DNA of 64,000 bases from Sphaerulina vaccinii. Lineage: Eukaryota; Ascomycota; Dothideomycetes; Mycosphaerellales; Mycosphaerellaceae. Shown here in pieces: positions 1-10,983 of the stretch; position 1 is the first letter of the stretch, and every line of letters begins with the position of its first letter. The translations under genes were made by a program, and so were the position numbers. Where the stretch lies: NCBI GenBank assembly GCA_022570795.1, contig JAKUDP010000002.1, positions 2,108,001 through 2,172,000 of the forward strand. Direction: 5' to 3'. The notes beneath the pieces are model-generated. The model did not search any database and was not told where the DNA came from. It saw nothing but the letters and a program-made list of their open reading frames with translations.

Positions 1-2034
1 CACTTCCGCAGCATAGTGAGTGAGCATGAAACCTTGGTTGAGTAGCGATCGCTTGTACTTTGGAGTTTTGCGGTCCCAGAGAGAGTTCAGCTTCTCGGTA
101 AAGCTCTTGTCTGTCGCCTTCGGCATGACTGAATCCTCGTCGAGGCATGAGAAGATACCGATGGGGTTGCTAAGTTCGATGAGATCGATCGTCGGTTGAA
201 GGTCACGACCGAAGTCGATGAATTTCCATTCGATCTGTTCTCGCGCATACTCCTCTTGCTCAAGCACAAACATGTGGTGGTTGAAGAATTGTTGCAACTT
301 TTCATTCGTGAAGTTGATGCACAGCTGCTCGAAGCTGTTCTCCTCGAAGATCTCAAACCCTGCAATATCCAGTACTCCAATGAATGAAGTTTCATCTGAG
401 TAAGCACCAGAAGAGGTCCGGTCTAGTTGACAATTGATCCGGCTCACGAGATCTCCGAAGCTGCGCTCGTATATGCCTTTCGCAAGAGCGTCAAGTGCAA
501 GGCGTACTTGCTCGGGCGTCTGAACCTTCTCCACCCATTCGTGGCCAGCCTTGACGCGAGGATGCAGAAGTGCTTGGACGAATGGCTCTGGGCTGATTCC
601 AAGCAGTTTGCAAGCACGAGTGACCGATTTCTCAGCTTGTGGTGTCAACGATGCTTGATCAGCTCTGATGGTCTCCTTCATGACAGTGATATTTCCAAGA
701 TGTAGCACTGCCGCAACGGTCTGTAGGATATCCTTCTGATCCTTCTCCGAGAAGTTCATGATGTGAAAGGCTTCTACCAAGGAGTTCCATTCTTCCTTGT
801 CCGATACTCCGGAGATTGTATCGTTGCCGTGTCTAGTGTATTCGAAGTCTTCAAAGTCCATGCCGTCCAGCATGAAGTCGCGCCGCATGCTCGAGCTAGC
901 TCCTCGAAGCAGCTGGTAGAATACATGGTAGTTCCGCTCATGTGAGTTTAGATGCACTACCCTGCTCTTCTCCAACAAATACCAATCGATATAAGCTCCT
1001 GCGATCTGACCAGCGCGTCCAAATTGGATCCTGATGAACTTGCCAAATCTGGACGAGTTGTTATTGCGGACAGTCTGAGCATTACCAAAAGCTTCGAGGA
1101 TCGGGTTGGCTCTCAGGATCTGCTCTGAGAGATTCGAGAGCTGTCTTCCACCAGACTTCGCGCGTGTATCATCAGTGGTAGCCACTGCTGCAAGGTACTG
1201 GATGACTTTCTTGGTATTCTCCGTCTTTCCTGCACCTGATTCTCCTGTGACCAAGATCGACTGATTTGTGCCCTCATCTACCAGATTTCGAAAAGCCTCG
1301 TCCGCGATCGCGAAGATATGTGGCTTAGTGTCCTCGCGACTCCGGCCTTTGTACATGTTGATGTAGTCTCGTCCATAGATTGGTAGGGGCGCATATGGAT
1401 TGACAGTGACCAAGAACAGTCCAGAGTAGGTGTAGATGAGGTCCGCTTGGTATCTTTGCAGCAGATTGTGCACCACACTGGGCTCGTTGAGATGTGTGAG
1501 CTCAGCCATATCATCAGCCTTATCGAACTTGGCTGGATTGACCTTATCCACGCTGTCCGCAGGAACATCGCGCTGACCTTCATCGTCACGTTGCACGCGA
1601 AGCATGTCCTCTGCCAACTCTTCCACAACCAATCCGCGCACGAACGCTTTCTCAGCATCACGAAGCCAGACATAGCGCTTGCCAGAGAAGTCGTTCTCTC
1701 CCTCGATGCCACTAACGCGCTCGGAAGCTCCATCCAGATTCTCGCTCTTGATGAATTGTGGTGCAAACGTGCCAGCAGGCGTTCCATTACGCACTGATCC
1801 CGAGCCTGCTCGTAGTCGTCGTGAGTCGGAGCGACTTAGGCCAGGGAGCCCAAAGTCTGTTAATGACTGATTCCGCGCGTGGCCATTGGGCGTGGGCGAT
1901 GCCAGACCAGCCTGCATGATGCTCGACTTGCTGCGAGCGTGTCCCGGTGGAGGTCCAGGCGATGGCGTGTCTGCTTCTCGCCCACCAAATGGACTATTGC
2001 GCCATCGAGGGCCACTCTGAGCCTGCGAGCTCAT
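1..2034 (-). CDS. Class II (conventional) myosin heavy chain, N-terminal motor part (partial)
   Basis: The complement is open from an ATG at 2034 to the left edge (678 codons, no intron seen). It reads as a myosin head: a roughly 80-residue Ser/Gly-rich leader starting MSSQAQSG, an SH3-like strand region (KRYVWLRDAEKAFVRG), the P-loop GESGAGKT near residue 263, switch I NNNSSRFGKF, switch II DIAGFEIFEENSFEQLC and the relay/converter approach ending LTHYAAEV at the edge. These motifs define the actin-activated ATPase. The family drives the contractile actomyosin ring at septation. The neck, IQ motifs and coiled-coil tail must lie left of the window. The start is chosen because the ATG is the first in an open frame and precedes the conserved SH3-like region. 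Assignment to class II rather than V or I rests on the long N-terminal leader and motor sequence type. Confidence 0.93.
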   Translation of the reverse strand, partial: MSSQAQSGPRWRNSPFGGREADTPSPGPPPGHARSKSSIMQAGLASPTPNGHARNQSLTDFGLPGLSRSDSRRLRAGSGSVRNGTPAGTFAPQFIKSENLDGASERVSGIEGENDFSGKRYVWLRDAEKAFVRGLVVEELAEDMLRVQRDDEGQRDVPADSVDKVNPAKFDKADDMAELTHLNEPSVVHNLLQRYQADLIYTYSGLFLVTVNPYAPLPIYGRDYINMYKGRSREDTKPHIFAIADEAFRNLVDEGTNQSILVTGESGAGKTENTKKVIQYLAAVATTDDTRAKSGGRQLSNLSEQILRANPILEAFGNAQTVRNNNSSRFGKFIRIQFGRAGQIAGAYIDWYLLEKSRVVHLNSHERNYHVFYQLLRGASSSMRRDFMLDGMDFEDFEYTRHGNDTISGVSDKEEWNSLVEAFHIMNFSEKDQKDILQTVAAVLHLGNITVMKETIRADQASLTPQAEKSVTRACKLLGISPEPFVQALLHPRVKAGHEWVEKVQTPEQVRLALDALAKGIYERSFGDLVSRINCQLDRTSSGAYSDETSFIGVLDIAGFEIFEENSFEQLCINFTNEKLQQFFNHHMFVLEQEEYAREQIEWKFIDFGRDLQPTIDLIELSNPIGIFSCLDEDSVMPKATDKSFTEKLNSLWDRKTPKYKRSLLNQGFMLTHYAAEV

Positions 2035-2722
2035 TATTCGTGTCGTGTCTTGTCGTGGCGCATGTGTTGGTTGTGCTGTGTTCCTTACACGCGTGTTTAC
2101 CAAACGCGCATCGGGTCTGTGTTTATTCGTGCATCGAGGCGATTATTCCAGAGTCCAATAGGTACCTGCCTGCTTCTCCTTCTCTTCTCACGTACGAGCT
2201 GGCGGTCGCGTATGTACAATCGTGGAAGAGGCTCAGGTGAGATGGCGTGGACGTTGCAGCGGTCCTGTCGTTCGTTCCTTTGGAATGTTTTGACAATGTT
2301 ACCCGATAGAGACAAGCGCGGGCGGTTCTTTCCCTTAGCGTGCCTCCACTTCTCGACTTTCTCCTTGGCGACATCTCCATCTTCAACTTCGTCAACCTAC
2401 AAAGATACGCGCGCGCCACACTGCTGAGGTGTGATCATCACTACTAGTACTCTACACGTACTACTACACAGCGGACTGCACAAAACTGCTACATCGCCAT
2501 CAGTGAGCGTGATCTGAGCTGTAAAGACAACGACGAGCGCCTCGACAACTCCAGCAGTGTTCCGCGACTAAAATCTCCTCGACGAGCAGCAACGCGCAAT
2601 ACGCATAGTGCAGAGAGCGCCATCCTTCACTGGATTCTGCTCGAGGACGCGACCGGGAGGCGACGATGAATATAAGTGGTATCGCTTCCTCTTCCTCTAT
2701 TTTGACGCGTGCTTAAACCACA
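2035..2722. other. Divergent intergenic/promoter region
   Basis: This 0.69-kb stretch separates the divergently transcribed myosin gene (-) and the zinc-finger gene (+). It is likely to hold both promoters and 5' UTRs. I see pyrimidine-rich stretches (for example 2172-2200) and no convincing coding frame or RNA gene. Confidence 0.5.
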
Positions 2723-5700
2723 ATGTCGAATCCTCCTTTTGCAGGAGGCAGTCAGGCCCCTGGCATACCATCACAATCACAACAGCAAAATGCACAGAAC
2801 TCGACCATGATCGGCGCGCCTTTGCAGCTCCCACCGCACTTGCAGGCTATCCTACAAGGAGTGTCACCCGAGCAATTTGCCGCCATCGTTCAAGCCATGC
2901 AGAGTGGCACAATACCTCTACCACCTGCAGGACTTGCTCCTCCTCCACCACCAACAGCATCGGCAGTCACACCTGTTGCCGATCCTCGTCTGCCGCCTAA
3001 TCATCAGCCTGCCACGATCGCGCCGGGAACACATCATAGTAATGGAGATGTTGATATGGACCAAGAAGATGGCGAGATCGAGGATAGTGAAGTGGACGGT
3101 GTGAGCACGCCACAGGCACGTGGATTCCTGCGCACGCCGCCAAAGGGACCAGCTTCGAGCAGGCGTGGCTCGCACCAATACACGACTCTGGCGCAAAATG
3201 GTTCTCGACCTGGCATGACACCACGTGCATCGTCATCAACGATACCAAAGGCGATTGTAGCCAACGGTAAAGCACCTGTCATTCCCAATGGCAATGCTCA
3301 CCTGGCGAGGCCGAATAAAGAAGCGGCGTCGAAAGCATTCGTGCTGGAAATGCACAAAGCTGGTTATACATACGATGATCTGGCGCGAGAAGTGAAAGAC
3401 CATCAGATGCTGCGTCGCCTGTACAGCCAACTCGGACTACCAATCCCATCGGCTAGCGGTGTCAAGCCAGCCATGTCTCGACCTGTTGCGTCGCCTGTCA
3501 ATGCAGTGCGCAAACAAGTGCCTGTACAACCTGCGAAGGCTCCAGAGAAGATGGATAGAAGCGCATACTTGGCCAAGCTGGCGGCAGTCAAAGGAAAGAA
3601 AACAGAAGCTGCAAAGGCGTCAGCGACGCCACCGGCTTCTATACTAGCAACTCAGGCGACGGAACCTTCAGTTATGGAGGTGGCTTCACCTGCACAGACT
3701 GTGCCAACTGCTTCTGCCACTACTCAGCCGGCTGTGGTCGTGCCAGAATCTGCCGTGGCCACTACGCCTACGCCTGTCGTGAAGCCACCCGTCTTCTCAC
3801 AAGATAAGAATGCCTTGATTCGCAAAAGGTTGGAGGCACTCAAGGCGGAACAAGCTGCCAAGCAGAAGGCTAAAATGTCTAGTGCAGCAATGCTAGCGTC
3901 TACTCCCGCGCAGCAGCAAGTCCAGTTGCCGACAACTGGACTTGGCGCAGGTTTGGCTGAAGCCACTGTGACGGCCGCAAAGCAAACCGGTCCTGTTCCG
4001 ACCTACCAACAACTCCCACAGCATACCGGATCGATGTACTCTGCTCCACCTTCTGCCACTGCCTCACCCACCGTCAATCGAAGCGGATTTAGCCTCCCTG
4101 GCCTAAGTCTGCCTGGACTCTTCCCCACGCACACCTCTCCGCCAGCACCACCAATCTCGAACCTTGTTCTCAATACGGATCCGCTTCCATCCGCTCCGCA
4201 AGGGTACACCACCTCAAGTCCCGCGCAACACAATGGCATCAATGCAAAACAGTCTTCGTTCGGACAAAGCAATAACACAAGCTCTACAGAGCGCTGTGTG
4301 ATCGAGGTCAGTAGCGGCGAAGATGAGCATGATGGCGATGATGATGACGATGGAGAGGAGATGGACATTGATGGGAGCTCGGAGGACGAACCTGCGCACG
4401 ATGTCAACCCGCCTCCAGCTGCGCACAACAAGGCCATGGCACCACTGCACAGCTTACCAAACTCTGCTGGATCATCCACGCCTGGTACTCCGAATGCATG
4501 GCAGCGCAAGCTGGAAGAGGCCGCAGCGTTGAGACAGAAAATTGCTGAGAGAGAGGAGAGGAGGCGTAAAGTGCACCCATCTACCTCAGCACTCCCCTCC
4601 TCTGCCCGTGGAGGGGCTCCTGGTCTTACAGCACACCTGGCAAATGGTAATAGCGCGACTCTCAGTCTCGATGGCTCCCGTATTGCACCGTTGGAAGCTG
4701 TTCATGCAGCACCTGTGCAGAAGGAGGCAGGACTGGAAAGCCATATCAAAGGATCAGATTCACTGAACCTCGAGACTGACTCTGGCAGTCCTGCTCTACC
4801 CATGGGGACGAGTTCAGCTCTCCAGCTCACCGAAGAACATCCACCGACAGTCATTGCGAACACAACGAGTGACATTGAGGACGATGACGATGAAGACCTA
4901 TACGGTGAAGGTGACGATACTCAGATCCCGCAATACCAGCAAGCACAGGACACTCGTGGGCATTCTTTCGTGGATTCTCAAGCTACCACAGTGTCTGAAG
5001 AGTCTGCCATCGAAACTGCAGAGGCGGCAGTAGAGGCGGCACCAGTTAATCATGCGGATGACGATTTGTATTCCGAGATGGAAGTCGACAAAATGCTCCA
5101 CGAACAACTCAACGAGGCCAGTGATGATCTTGAGCCTTCCGCCAGACTTGATGGAAGCGAAGCCGGCGACGATGATGATTTAGACGATGACGATCTGGAT
5201 AACGTCTATGATCCGCCGCTAGCCATCGAGGTCATACAACAAGCACAAAAGCAAGACGATGCGCCAGCCGCCGACAATATTGATGAAGACAGCGATGATG
5301 CGATGGATACTTCTGAAGAGTCATCAAGCGATAGCGAGAGTGATGAAGATGACGCCAGCAGTCCTGATCCTCCATCCCTTCCAGCAGAGACCGCAGCATC
5401 CCCAGAGCACTCATCATCGTCTCCGGTTGTGGACGACGAAGTCTCTGTTCCAGGACAATCTTCAGTGCAATCTCCAAACCTGGATATCGCACCTGAATTA
5501 CAACCTGCAAACGATGACCACGACGAGACTGTCAGGCACGACCGACCGATGGCCTCCACACGCTACACGCCTTACGACAGCCCCCTCAAACATTTCAAGG
5601 ATTACATCTATCACCCAGATTTCACTAACACAGCTTCCACCGGCTTCAAGAGCTTGACTTTCAATCACAAGATTGATCCTGTCAAGCAATTATGTTACGC

Positions 5701-6082
5701 CGAGCTGAATGAAGGACAGTGCGATGATCCAAAATGCGGCTGGCAACATTTTCGCGAAATGGGTCTTCTTGGTATGTGTTGTTCCTGAACCCCTCCCTAT
5801 GACATAGCTGTCTACCCTCGCCTTTGCCTTGATTGCGCTCACTGACCTATGACAACTAATGTCACAGACAACGAGTTACTCCGCCTCATGGGCACAGTGA
5901 AAACTCCTGCCCGCGACCCCGAGCAGAAAAAGAAGTGGAATGACGGCCTCGGTAAACTGATCAGCGAGCTCCGTTTGGATCCAGCTGTTGGGAGAGATGC
6001 AGGACTAATCGCACAGCGTATCGCTGAGTACCGACGTACTTTCATCGAGGACCCGACGCGAGTTGTCCTTTTCGACGATTGA
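2723..6082 (+). CDS. Large acidic protein with C-terminal C3H1 zinc finger (Red1/ZFC3H1 type)
   Basis: Coding sequence join(2723..5771,5868..6082), 1087 aa. The intron has donor GTATGT, an ACTAAT-type branch region and acceptor CACAG, and joins in frame (GLL-DNELL). Most of the protein is low complexity: a Pro/Gln-rich N-terminus, Ala/Thr/Pro linkers, a short Arg/Glu helix near residue 595-615, and Asp/Glu-rich runs near residues 535-555, 715-730, 835-850 and 875-895. The one folded signature is near residues 990-1008: LCYAELNEGQCDDPKCGWQH, the Cys-x(8)-Cys-x(4)-Cys-x(3)-His spacing of the putative zinc-finger domain in fungal Red1 and animal ZFC3H1. Those proteins are scaffolds of nuclear RNA-surveillance complexes that feed transcripts to the exosome. 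The role here is inferred from that finger and the overall architecture only. Confidence 0.82.
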
Positions 6083-7059
6083 AGGCGTCTTCATGTTGAT
6101 CAAGCTCTGACGTTCTACTTTCCCGTGACTTCCATGTTGGTACACCTTTACCCTTGATATGGTCTTCTACACCTTTCTTGCACCAGAGGCATTGGCCAGC
6201 AGTGCCTGGGTAGAGGACGATGCAACAAAACAAAAGGTGCAAGCAGGCAGGACCAGATCTGCTGGAGAGAAAGAACAGTTGGATTCGTGTGGTAAGGCAC
6301 ACAGTGTAATGATCGCGCAATACGCGATTGAAGACAGCGGCAGCGGACTCCTCGAGAACCATCTTTGTGATGATGGCGTGATGAACGTTGTTTTCTTGGC
6401 ACACGTCTGGACTGAACGGATCATGTGCATCCGGAAGTCGAGAATTTGTCGGAGTTGCGTGTTGTAATGGTACTTTATACAGCGCTGCTGTAACGGCAGA
6501 GCATCTGGGAGGAGAGGTGGATCACGGTACGCTGGCATTCAGCATCTTCTAGGCGAACGGAAAGCTTAGCTAGGTTGTATACATACATGTTTCTCATTCA
6601 CACGCTCTACCTCATCACTCTTCATACTTCGCAAGTCTCATTCAGCTGACATACGCTAGTAGTCACGTATATGATCGGAATACCACGGTAACGACTGCCT
6701 TTTGAAGATCAATAGCCGCAAGGTTCCGGCATCGTGAAAGTCAAAATGAACAAGCACGTCCACTTCACTTCTCAATCCTCACATCCCATGACTCAAACGC
6801 CAATAATTCGCGACAACATTCACCGCGTGCACGCCTGCAACTCCGACATATCGCGACTGACCGGCAAAACTTGTACGTACCTTGTTACAGTAATCTTTGC
6901 ACACGACACTGACACTAACATTTGCGCTGAAACGAGGTCAACTTTCGGAACAAGAGCCGACAGTGACGCCCCCAGTAACGAGGTCATCTTGGCGTGATAG
7001 TCACTTTCAAGCCACAACACTGCTCCAGGTAAGATTCTTCGTCACCAAAGACAATACAA
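6083..7059. other. Intergenic region, no gene seen
   Basis: About 1 kb between two genes in the same orientation. Short frames exist on both strands but none shows a domain, codon pattern or splice structure I would defend. It should contain the 3' UTR of the zinc-finger gene and the promoter of the AlkB-like gene. Confidence 0.5.
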
Positions 7060-10000
7060 ATGGACCAAAGACCAACGTACACAAAAATGGATAGCAAGAC
7101 ACCATCGACCGCCTCCACAGTCAAGTCAACATCCACAAAGAAGTCGTATAACGCGACACAGTACGGCATGTCAAAATTTAAGTGGAAGGAGGGCGCCGAG
7201 CCTACACTTGCTCCCAACGATGATCGCCGCCCAGCGATTCCAGGAGAACGATCTTCTGGTCGAGTGGCAAGAGTGAATTACGGTGGCAAGCAACCATGGG
7301 GCAAAATCAACACTGGTATGGACGGCTTGAAGGAGATTGCAGCTGGGAAGAGCATGAGCAAGGCCGTCAAACCACAGAGCAATGGTTCGAAACCACACGA
7401 AGCGCCAACTCGGGACCTGAGCTCATCAAGGGCGCCAGTATCACATAACAGAAGCCGAAGTCTTAAAGGGAATGTCGGAGAAGATGTTGCCGCTCCCGCG
7501 CCGTCGAGCAAAAGGTCGCGAGTTTCGGACCCGCTGAATGCAGGAAATTCGAGTAAGAAGCGCGCCACTGGCAGACTTAATCAACAAGAACGAACAATTG
7601 CATCAATGGTCGGAAATCAGCCAGATGGTCCCGCAGCACCTCCGAAAGCGAAGCGAACGTTAGGCAACCTCTTTCCCAAGTTAGTCGCGAGAACCCCACA
7701 AGCTGAGACAAAACAGGTACTAGATGACCTGGCAACCGTCAACAAACACGAACACGCCGAGTCACCAGATGCAGCACCGGGTGCACTCCATGAAGAGACG
7801 ACGTCGAATATACTCGATCAGGCATCAACCACTGCAATATCACCAAGCTGCATTGCTGTGGCGCACAGCTATTCGACATCTACACCTCAGCAGGAACAGC
7901 TTGAGACCACGCCCACAAGGATGAAGGACTTCGTTTACAATCCGAGCGTTGTGTCTATGACGGCAGGTACTCCTACCACACCGTCCGGACCAGCGATGGG
8001 GGAGAGATCGGATATCAGCAGTCCATTGAGCGAGGTGCCATCTGATTTTGACAAGGACCTGGAGCAGGAACCTGCGATCAGAGATGAGCAGTTGGGTAGA
8101 TATGGCACAAAGGAGGCAGTGAAACCTCCAGAAACTCCGAACGACGGCGCTGTGTCCAGGCCCACGGCGATTGGAGATGGACCGGTGCGGAATATATCAC
8201 AAACGGAAATACCAATGCCAGTAGAGCTATCAGCGTCCGCGCTAGTGCCAGTACCATCTCTCGCCGTAGCACAAATCAAGTCGACCACGTCGCGGCCGAG
8301 ACGCTCCGTACAGCCGATCAAGCGGTTGGCAGACGAAATCGGCGGAAAGTCCTCTACTGCAGGCACTGAGCATACTGAAGCAATGGATGATAAAGAAGGA
8401 ACTTCTGCCATGCCCAAGCTTCGAGGTACCAAGAGAGGGCGCGAAGTACCGGACAAGGACCATGAGTCTGACGACTCAGACTCCCAAGTTCCAAATCCTG
8501 ACAAAAAGCAGAGGATCATCAAACTATCTATCTCACCAAACAAGCTGATGGGCTCTACCTCCATATCGAAGAAGCCAAAGAGGAAGCCGGCGGCAGCACG
8601 AAAACTGCAAAATAGCTTACCCACACCGGAGAGTTCCATTGACAGCGACGGATCTGCCAATCCAGAGACTGAAGATCTTGATGTTAGCTTAGAGCTTCTT
8701 GAACTGTCGCGCAAGCTCAGTGCACGTGAACCACTGCACTCGAAGCCAGCTCCTGCCGATCAGCCTACAGTGTGGGCTGACAGTCGTCAAGCTCTTTGCG
8801 AGACTGTGCCATACTTCAAGATGCCTCAGAGTGGTTGTCACCAAAGAGATGGTCATGTTTACGCTTTTCTCTACGATGGTGTTGGCCATCCTCGTGAGTA
8901 CATGGATACAGATCTCATCATAGCTCGAGCTGGTGGGTCCATGGAACAGGATGCAAATGGACAGCTGCAGCAGAAGAAAGATCACTCAATGGACGAAGCT
9001 CAGGTACAGGCTGTGCTCAACGACATTGAGCATCAAAACCCTGTGGTAATTATATGTGGCAACAAGCATTCTGGAGCAATGTGCAAGATGCCGCATAGAT
9101 ATTGCGTCCTCGGATGGTATAAACCTGTCGCTGTGTGGGCTGAGAAGACGCTTGGCAAAGGCAAGAAGGCATGGACCACGATCAAATACCGGCTGGAAAG
9201 ACTGGACAGCAGCAAAAGTGTCTGGTATGCACCAACTCAAGCGGTCATTACCGATCAAGACCGCGAGCTAGCTGGATCATTGATCAGAAAGGACTGTCGC
9301 TATTGCAACACCAGATGGCCACAAGTATACCTCAATGGCTGGATGTGCCTCAACTCTTCATGTGAGCGCTTCTGGAAACTGTACTGCGGCGAAGACGCGC
9401 CCTATGGTAAGCTGCATTACAATCCCGCTTTCCTCATGGCCCGCACCCAATGGACGAACGAACACGAACCCTATGATGTGCGGCCACCAATTCCAGACAG
9501 CGGTAAAGTGATAGGCGACAACTTGAGCAAGATCAACACTCGCGGCATCGTGTGTCCGAAGTGTGGACGCTGCAATCATCGTCGGTTATGGAGAGGATGG
9601 AGCTGCGACAATGTTGCCTGCGACTTTCAAGCCTTCCCCATTCATGTTCCTGTCAAGCCAGCTTTGCTGCATCAGCCTTGGGATAGCGTTGGAGACGGCC
9701 CGACACTCTCTCAGAACAAGTACGCGAAACATCTCAATGTCAAAGTCAAAGTCAGCCACAAGCTGGGCTTCAAGGTCTTCACCTACACATTTGATGGCGT
9801 CGACGGGAAACTGGTTCACGCTGTGAGTAATGCGAGGATCAATCGTGCACCTGGAGGACCCGATGATATGTTTGAGGCTATGCAGAGACAAGATGATCCA
9901 GAGATGGATCTGCACCTGGAAAGAAGACCATTCATCGGAACAGGATCTTCGGCTAGCCTGAAGCTGAAGCCAGCAGCCAAGTCTACACCTGAGTGTGAGG

Positions 10001-10983
10001 TGGTTGCCATGCCCCAGGAGCTGCAAGAGGCTGCTGTGGCAGACCTGTTGAATACATCCCGAGGCCTATTCGGCGACGCAACCGAAGTTAAGGACGATGA
10101 TTACGAATATGCTGATGCACCATCACCATATAAGGCCACGTACGCCCCTAAGAGACCTGGCAAGCCTGCGGCATCTGCGTTGCCTGCTCCGGTCGAAGAT
10201 GGCGACTTCATGACTGCCTTCAGCATGAACTACGGTATGCCATACAAGTTCGTTGCGGGAGGCGCCAGTCTACCTTTCGCAACCGCCCCTTGGCCTGTCC
10301 GAGCTTGTCGTGCAGACCTCAATTGGGCTTCCAAGAACTTCTCCGATCCCGCCGGGCACGTGGAATTCAACGAACAGCTCATCTTCGCGTATATGGAAGG
10401 TCAGAAAGTGGAGTACCACGACGATGGCGAGACCGGCCTTGGTGCTCGCATAGCTTCCATGTCTTTCGGTAGCAAAGCGAAGATGATGCTGCGCATGAAG
10501 ACCAAGCATTACGTCGGCTGCAGCAAGACTGGAGTACTCACGCAAGACAAACCTGTCCCTGGCTCGATCGGTGGAGAACCAATGTATCGCAAACGCCTTG
10601 CAGCTTGGCAAGAACTTGAAGAGCTGAAACCAAAAAACAAGCAAGCGTATGAGAAACGTCGAAAGGAACTCCCGAAGGAACTCGGAATCTTCGAGAAGAG
10701 GACGAAAAAGGCCGAAGATCTTGTCACCATTACCTTGAATCATGGTGATATTGTACTCATGGAAGGCTACGAGATTCAGCGATACCTTGAGCATAAGGTC
10801 GTTCCAGAAGGCTGTTTGAGATTTGCACTTACCTGCAGGACTGTTTTGCCAGAGCATCTGAAGCCTGACGAGAGGCCGAGTTATGGGGTGGAAGCTGATG
10901 AGCCGGATATTAGCAGCCTGGTGAGACTCGCAAAGGCCGAAGCTGAAGCAAGTTTGAAGGTGGTCAGCGAAGCGAGTGCTTAG
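7060..10983 (+). CDS. AlkB-like 2OG-Fe(II) oxygenase with two zinc-ribbon motifs
   Basis: Single open frame, 1307 aa (a second in-frame ATG is at 7087). Residues 1-570 are Ser/Thr/Pro/Lys-rich and look disordered. Two Cys clusters follow: CRYC...CLNSSC near 745-765 and CPKCGRC...CDNVAC near 832-855, resembling paired zinc ribbons. The C-terminal part from about 1045 is AlkB-like: NEQLIFAYMEGQ, then YHDDGETGLG giving an HxD pair near residue 1120, IASMSFGSKAKM, then GDIVLMEGYEIQRYLEHKV with the distal His near 1244, and RFALTCRTV with the 2-oxoglutarate-binding Arg. The Fe/2OG ligand set therefore looks intact. Family members oxidatively demethylate nucleic acids or proteins. The substrate here is unknown. 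The zinc modules suggest nucleic acid or protein targeting, which is inference. Confidence 0.77.
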   Translation: MDQRPTYTKMDSKTPSTASTVKSTSTKKSYNATQYGMSKFKWKEGAEPTLAPNDDRRPAIPGERSSGRVARVNYGGKQPWGKINTGMDGLKEIAAGKSMSKAVKPQSNGSKPHEAPTRDLSSSRAPVSHNRSRSLKGNVGEDVAAPAPSSKRSRVSDPLNAGNSSKKRATGRLNQQERTIASMVGNQPDGPAAPPKAKRTLGNLFPKLVARTPQAETKQVLDDLATVNKHEHAESPDAAPGALHEETTSNILDQASTTAISPSCIAVAHSYSTSTPQQEQLETTPTRMKDFVYNPSVVSMTAGTPTTPSGPAMGERSDISSPLSEVPSDFDKDLEQEPAIRDEQLGRYGTKEAVKPPETPNDGAVSRPTAIGDGPVRNISQTEIPMPVELSASALVPVPSLAVAQIKSTTSRPRRSVQPIKRLADEIGGKSSTAGTEHTEAMDDKEGTSAMPKLRGTKRGREVPDKDHESDDSDSQVPNPDKKQRIIKLSISPNKLMGSTSISKKPKRKPAAARKLQNSLPTPESSIDSDGSANPETEDLDVSLELLELSRKLSAREPLHSKPAPADQPTVWADSRQALCETVPYFKMPQSGCHQRDGHVYAFLYDGVGHPREYMDTDLIIARAGGSMEQDANGQLQQKKDHSMDEAQVQAVLNDIEHQNPVVIICGNKHSGAMCKMPHRYCVLGWYKPVAVWAEKTLGKGKKAWTTIKYRLERLDSSKSVWYAPTQAVITDQDRELAGSLIRKDCRYCNTRWPQVYLNGWMCLNSSCERFWKLYCGEDAPYGKLHYNPAFLMARTQWTNEHEPYDVRPPIPDSGKVIGDNLSKINTRGIVCPKCGRCNHRRLWRGWSCDNVACDFQAFPIHVPVKPALLHQPWDSVGDGPTLSQNKYAKHLNVKVKVSHKLGFKVFTYTFDGVDGKLVHAVSNARINRAPGGPDDMFEAMQRQDDPEMDLHLERRPFIGTGSSASLKLKPAAKSTPECEVVAMPQELQEAAVADLLNTSRGLFGDATEVKDDDYEYADAPSPYKATYAPKRPGKPAASALPAPVEDGDFMTAFSMNYGMPYKFVAGGASLPFATAPWPVRACRADLNWASKNFSDPAGHVEFNEQLIFAYMEGQKVEYHDDGETGLGARIASMSFGSKAKMMLRMKTKHYVGCSKTGVLTQDKPVPGSIGGEPMYRKRLAAWQELEELKPKNKQAYEKRRKELPKELGIFEKRTKKAEDLVTITLNHGDIVLMEGYEIQRYLEHKVVPEGCLRFALTCRTVLPEHLKPDERPSYGVEADEPDISSLVRLAKAEAEASLKVVSEASA

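Noticed and set aside
1278..1787. Minus-strand frame of 169 codons inside the myosin region
   Set aside because: It is out of frame with the clear myosin motor sequence and is only a shadow.
7935..8714. Minus-strand frame of 259 codons
   Set aside because: Antisense shadow of the Ser/Thr/Pro-rich N-terminal half of the AlkB-like gene; no domain.
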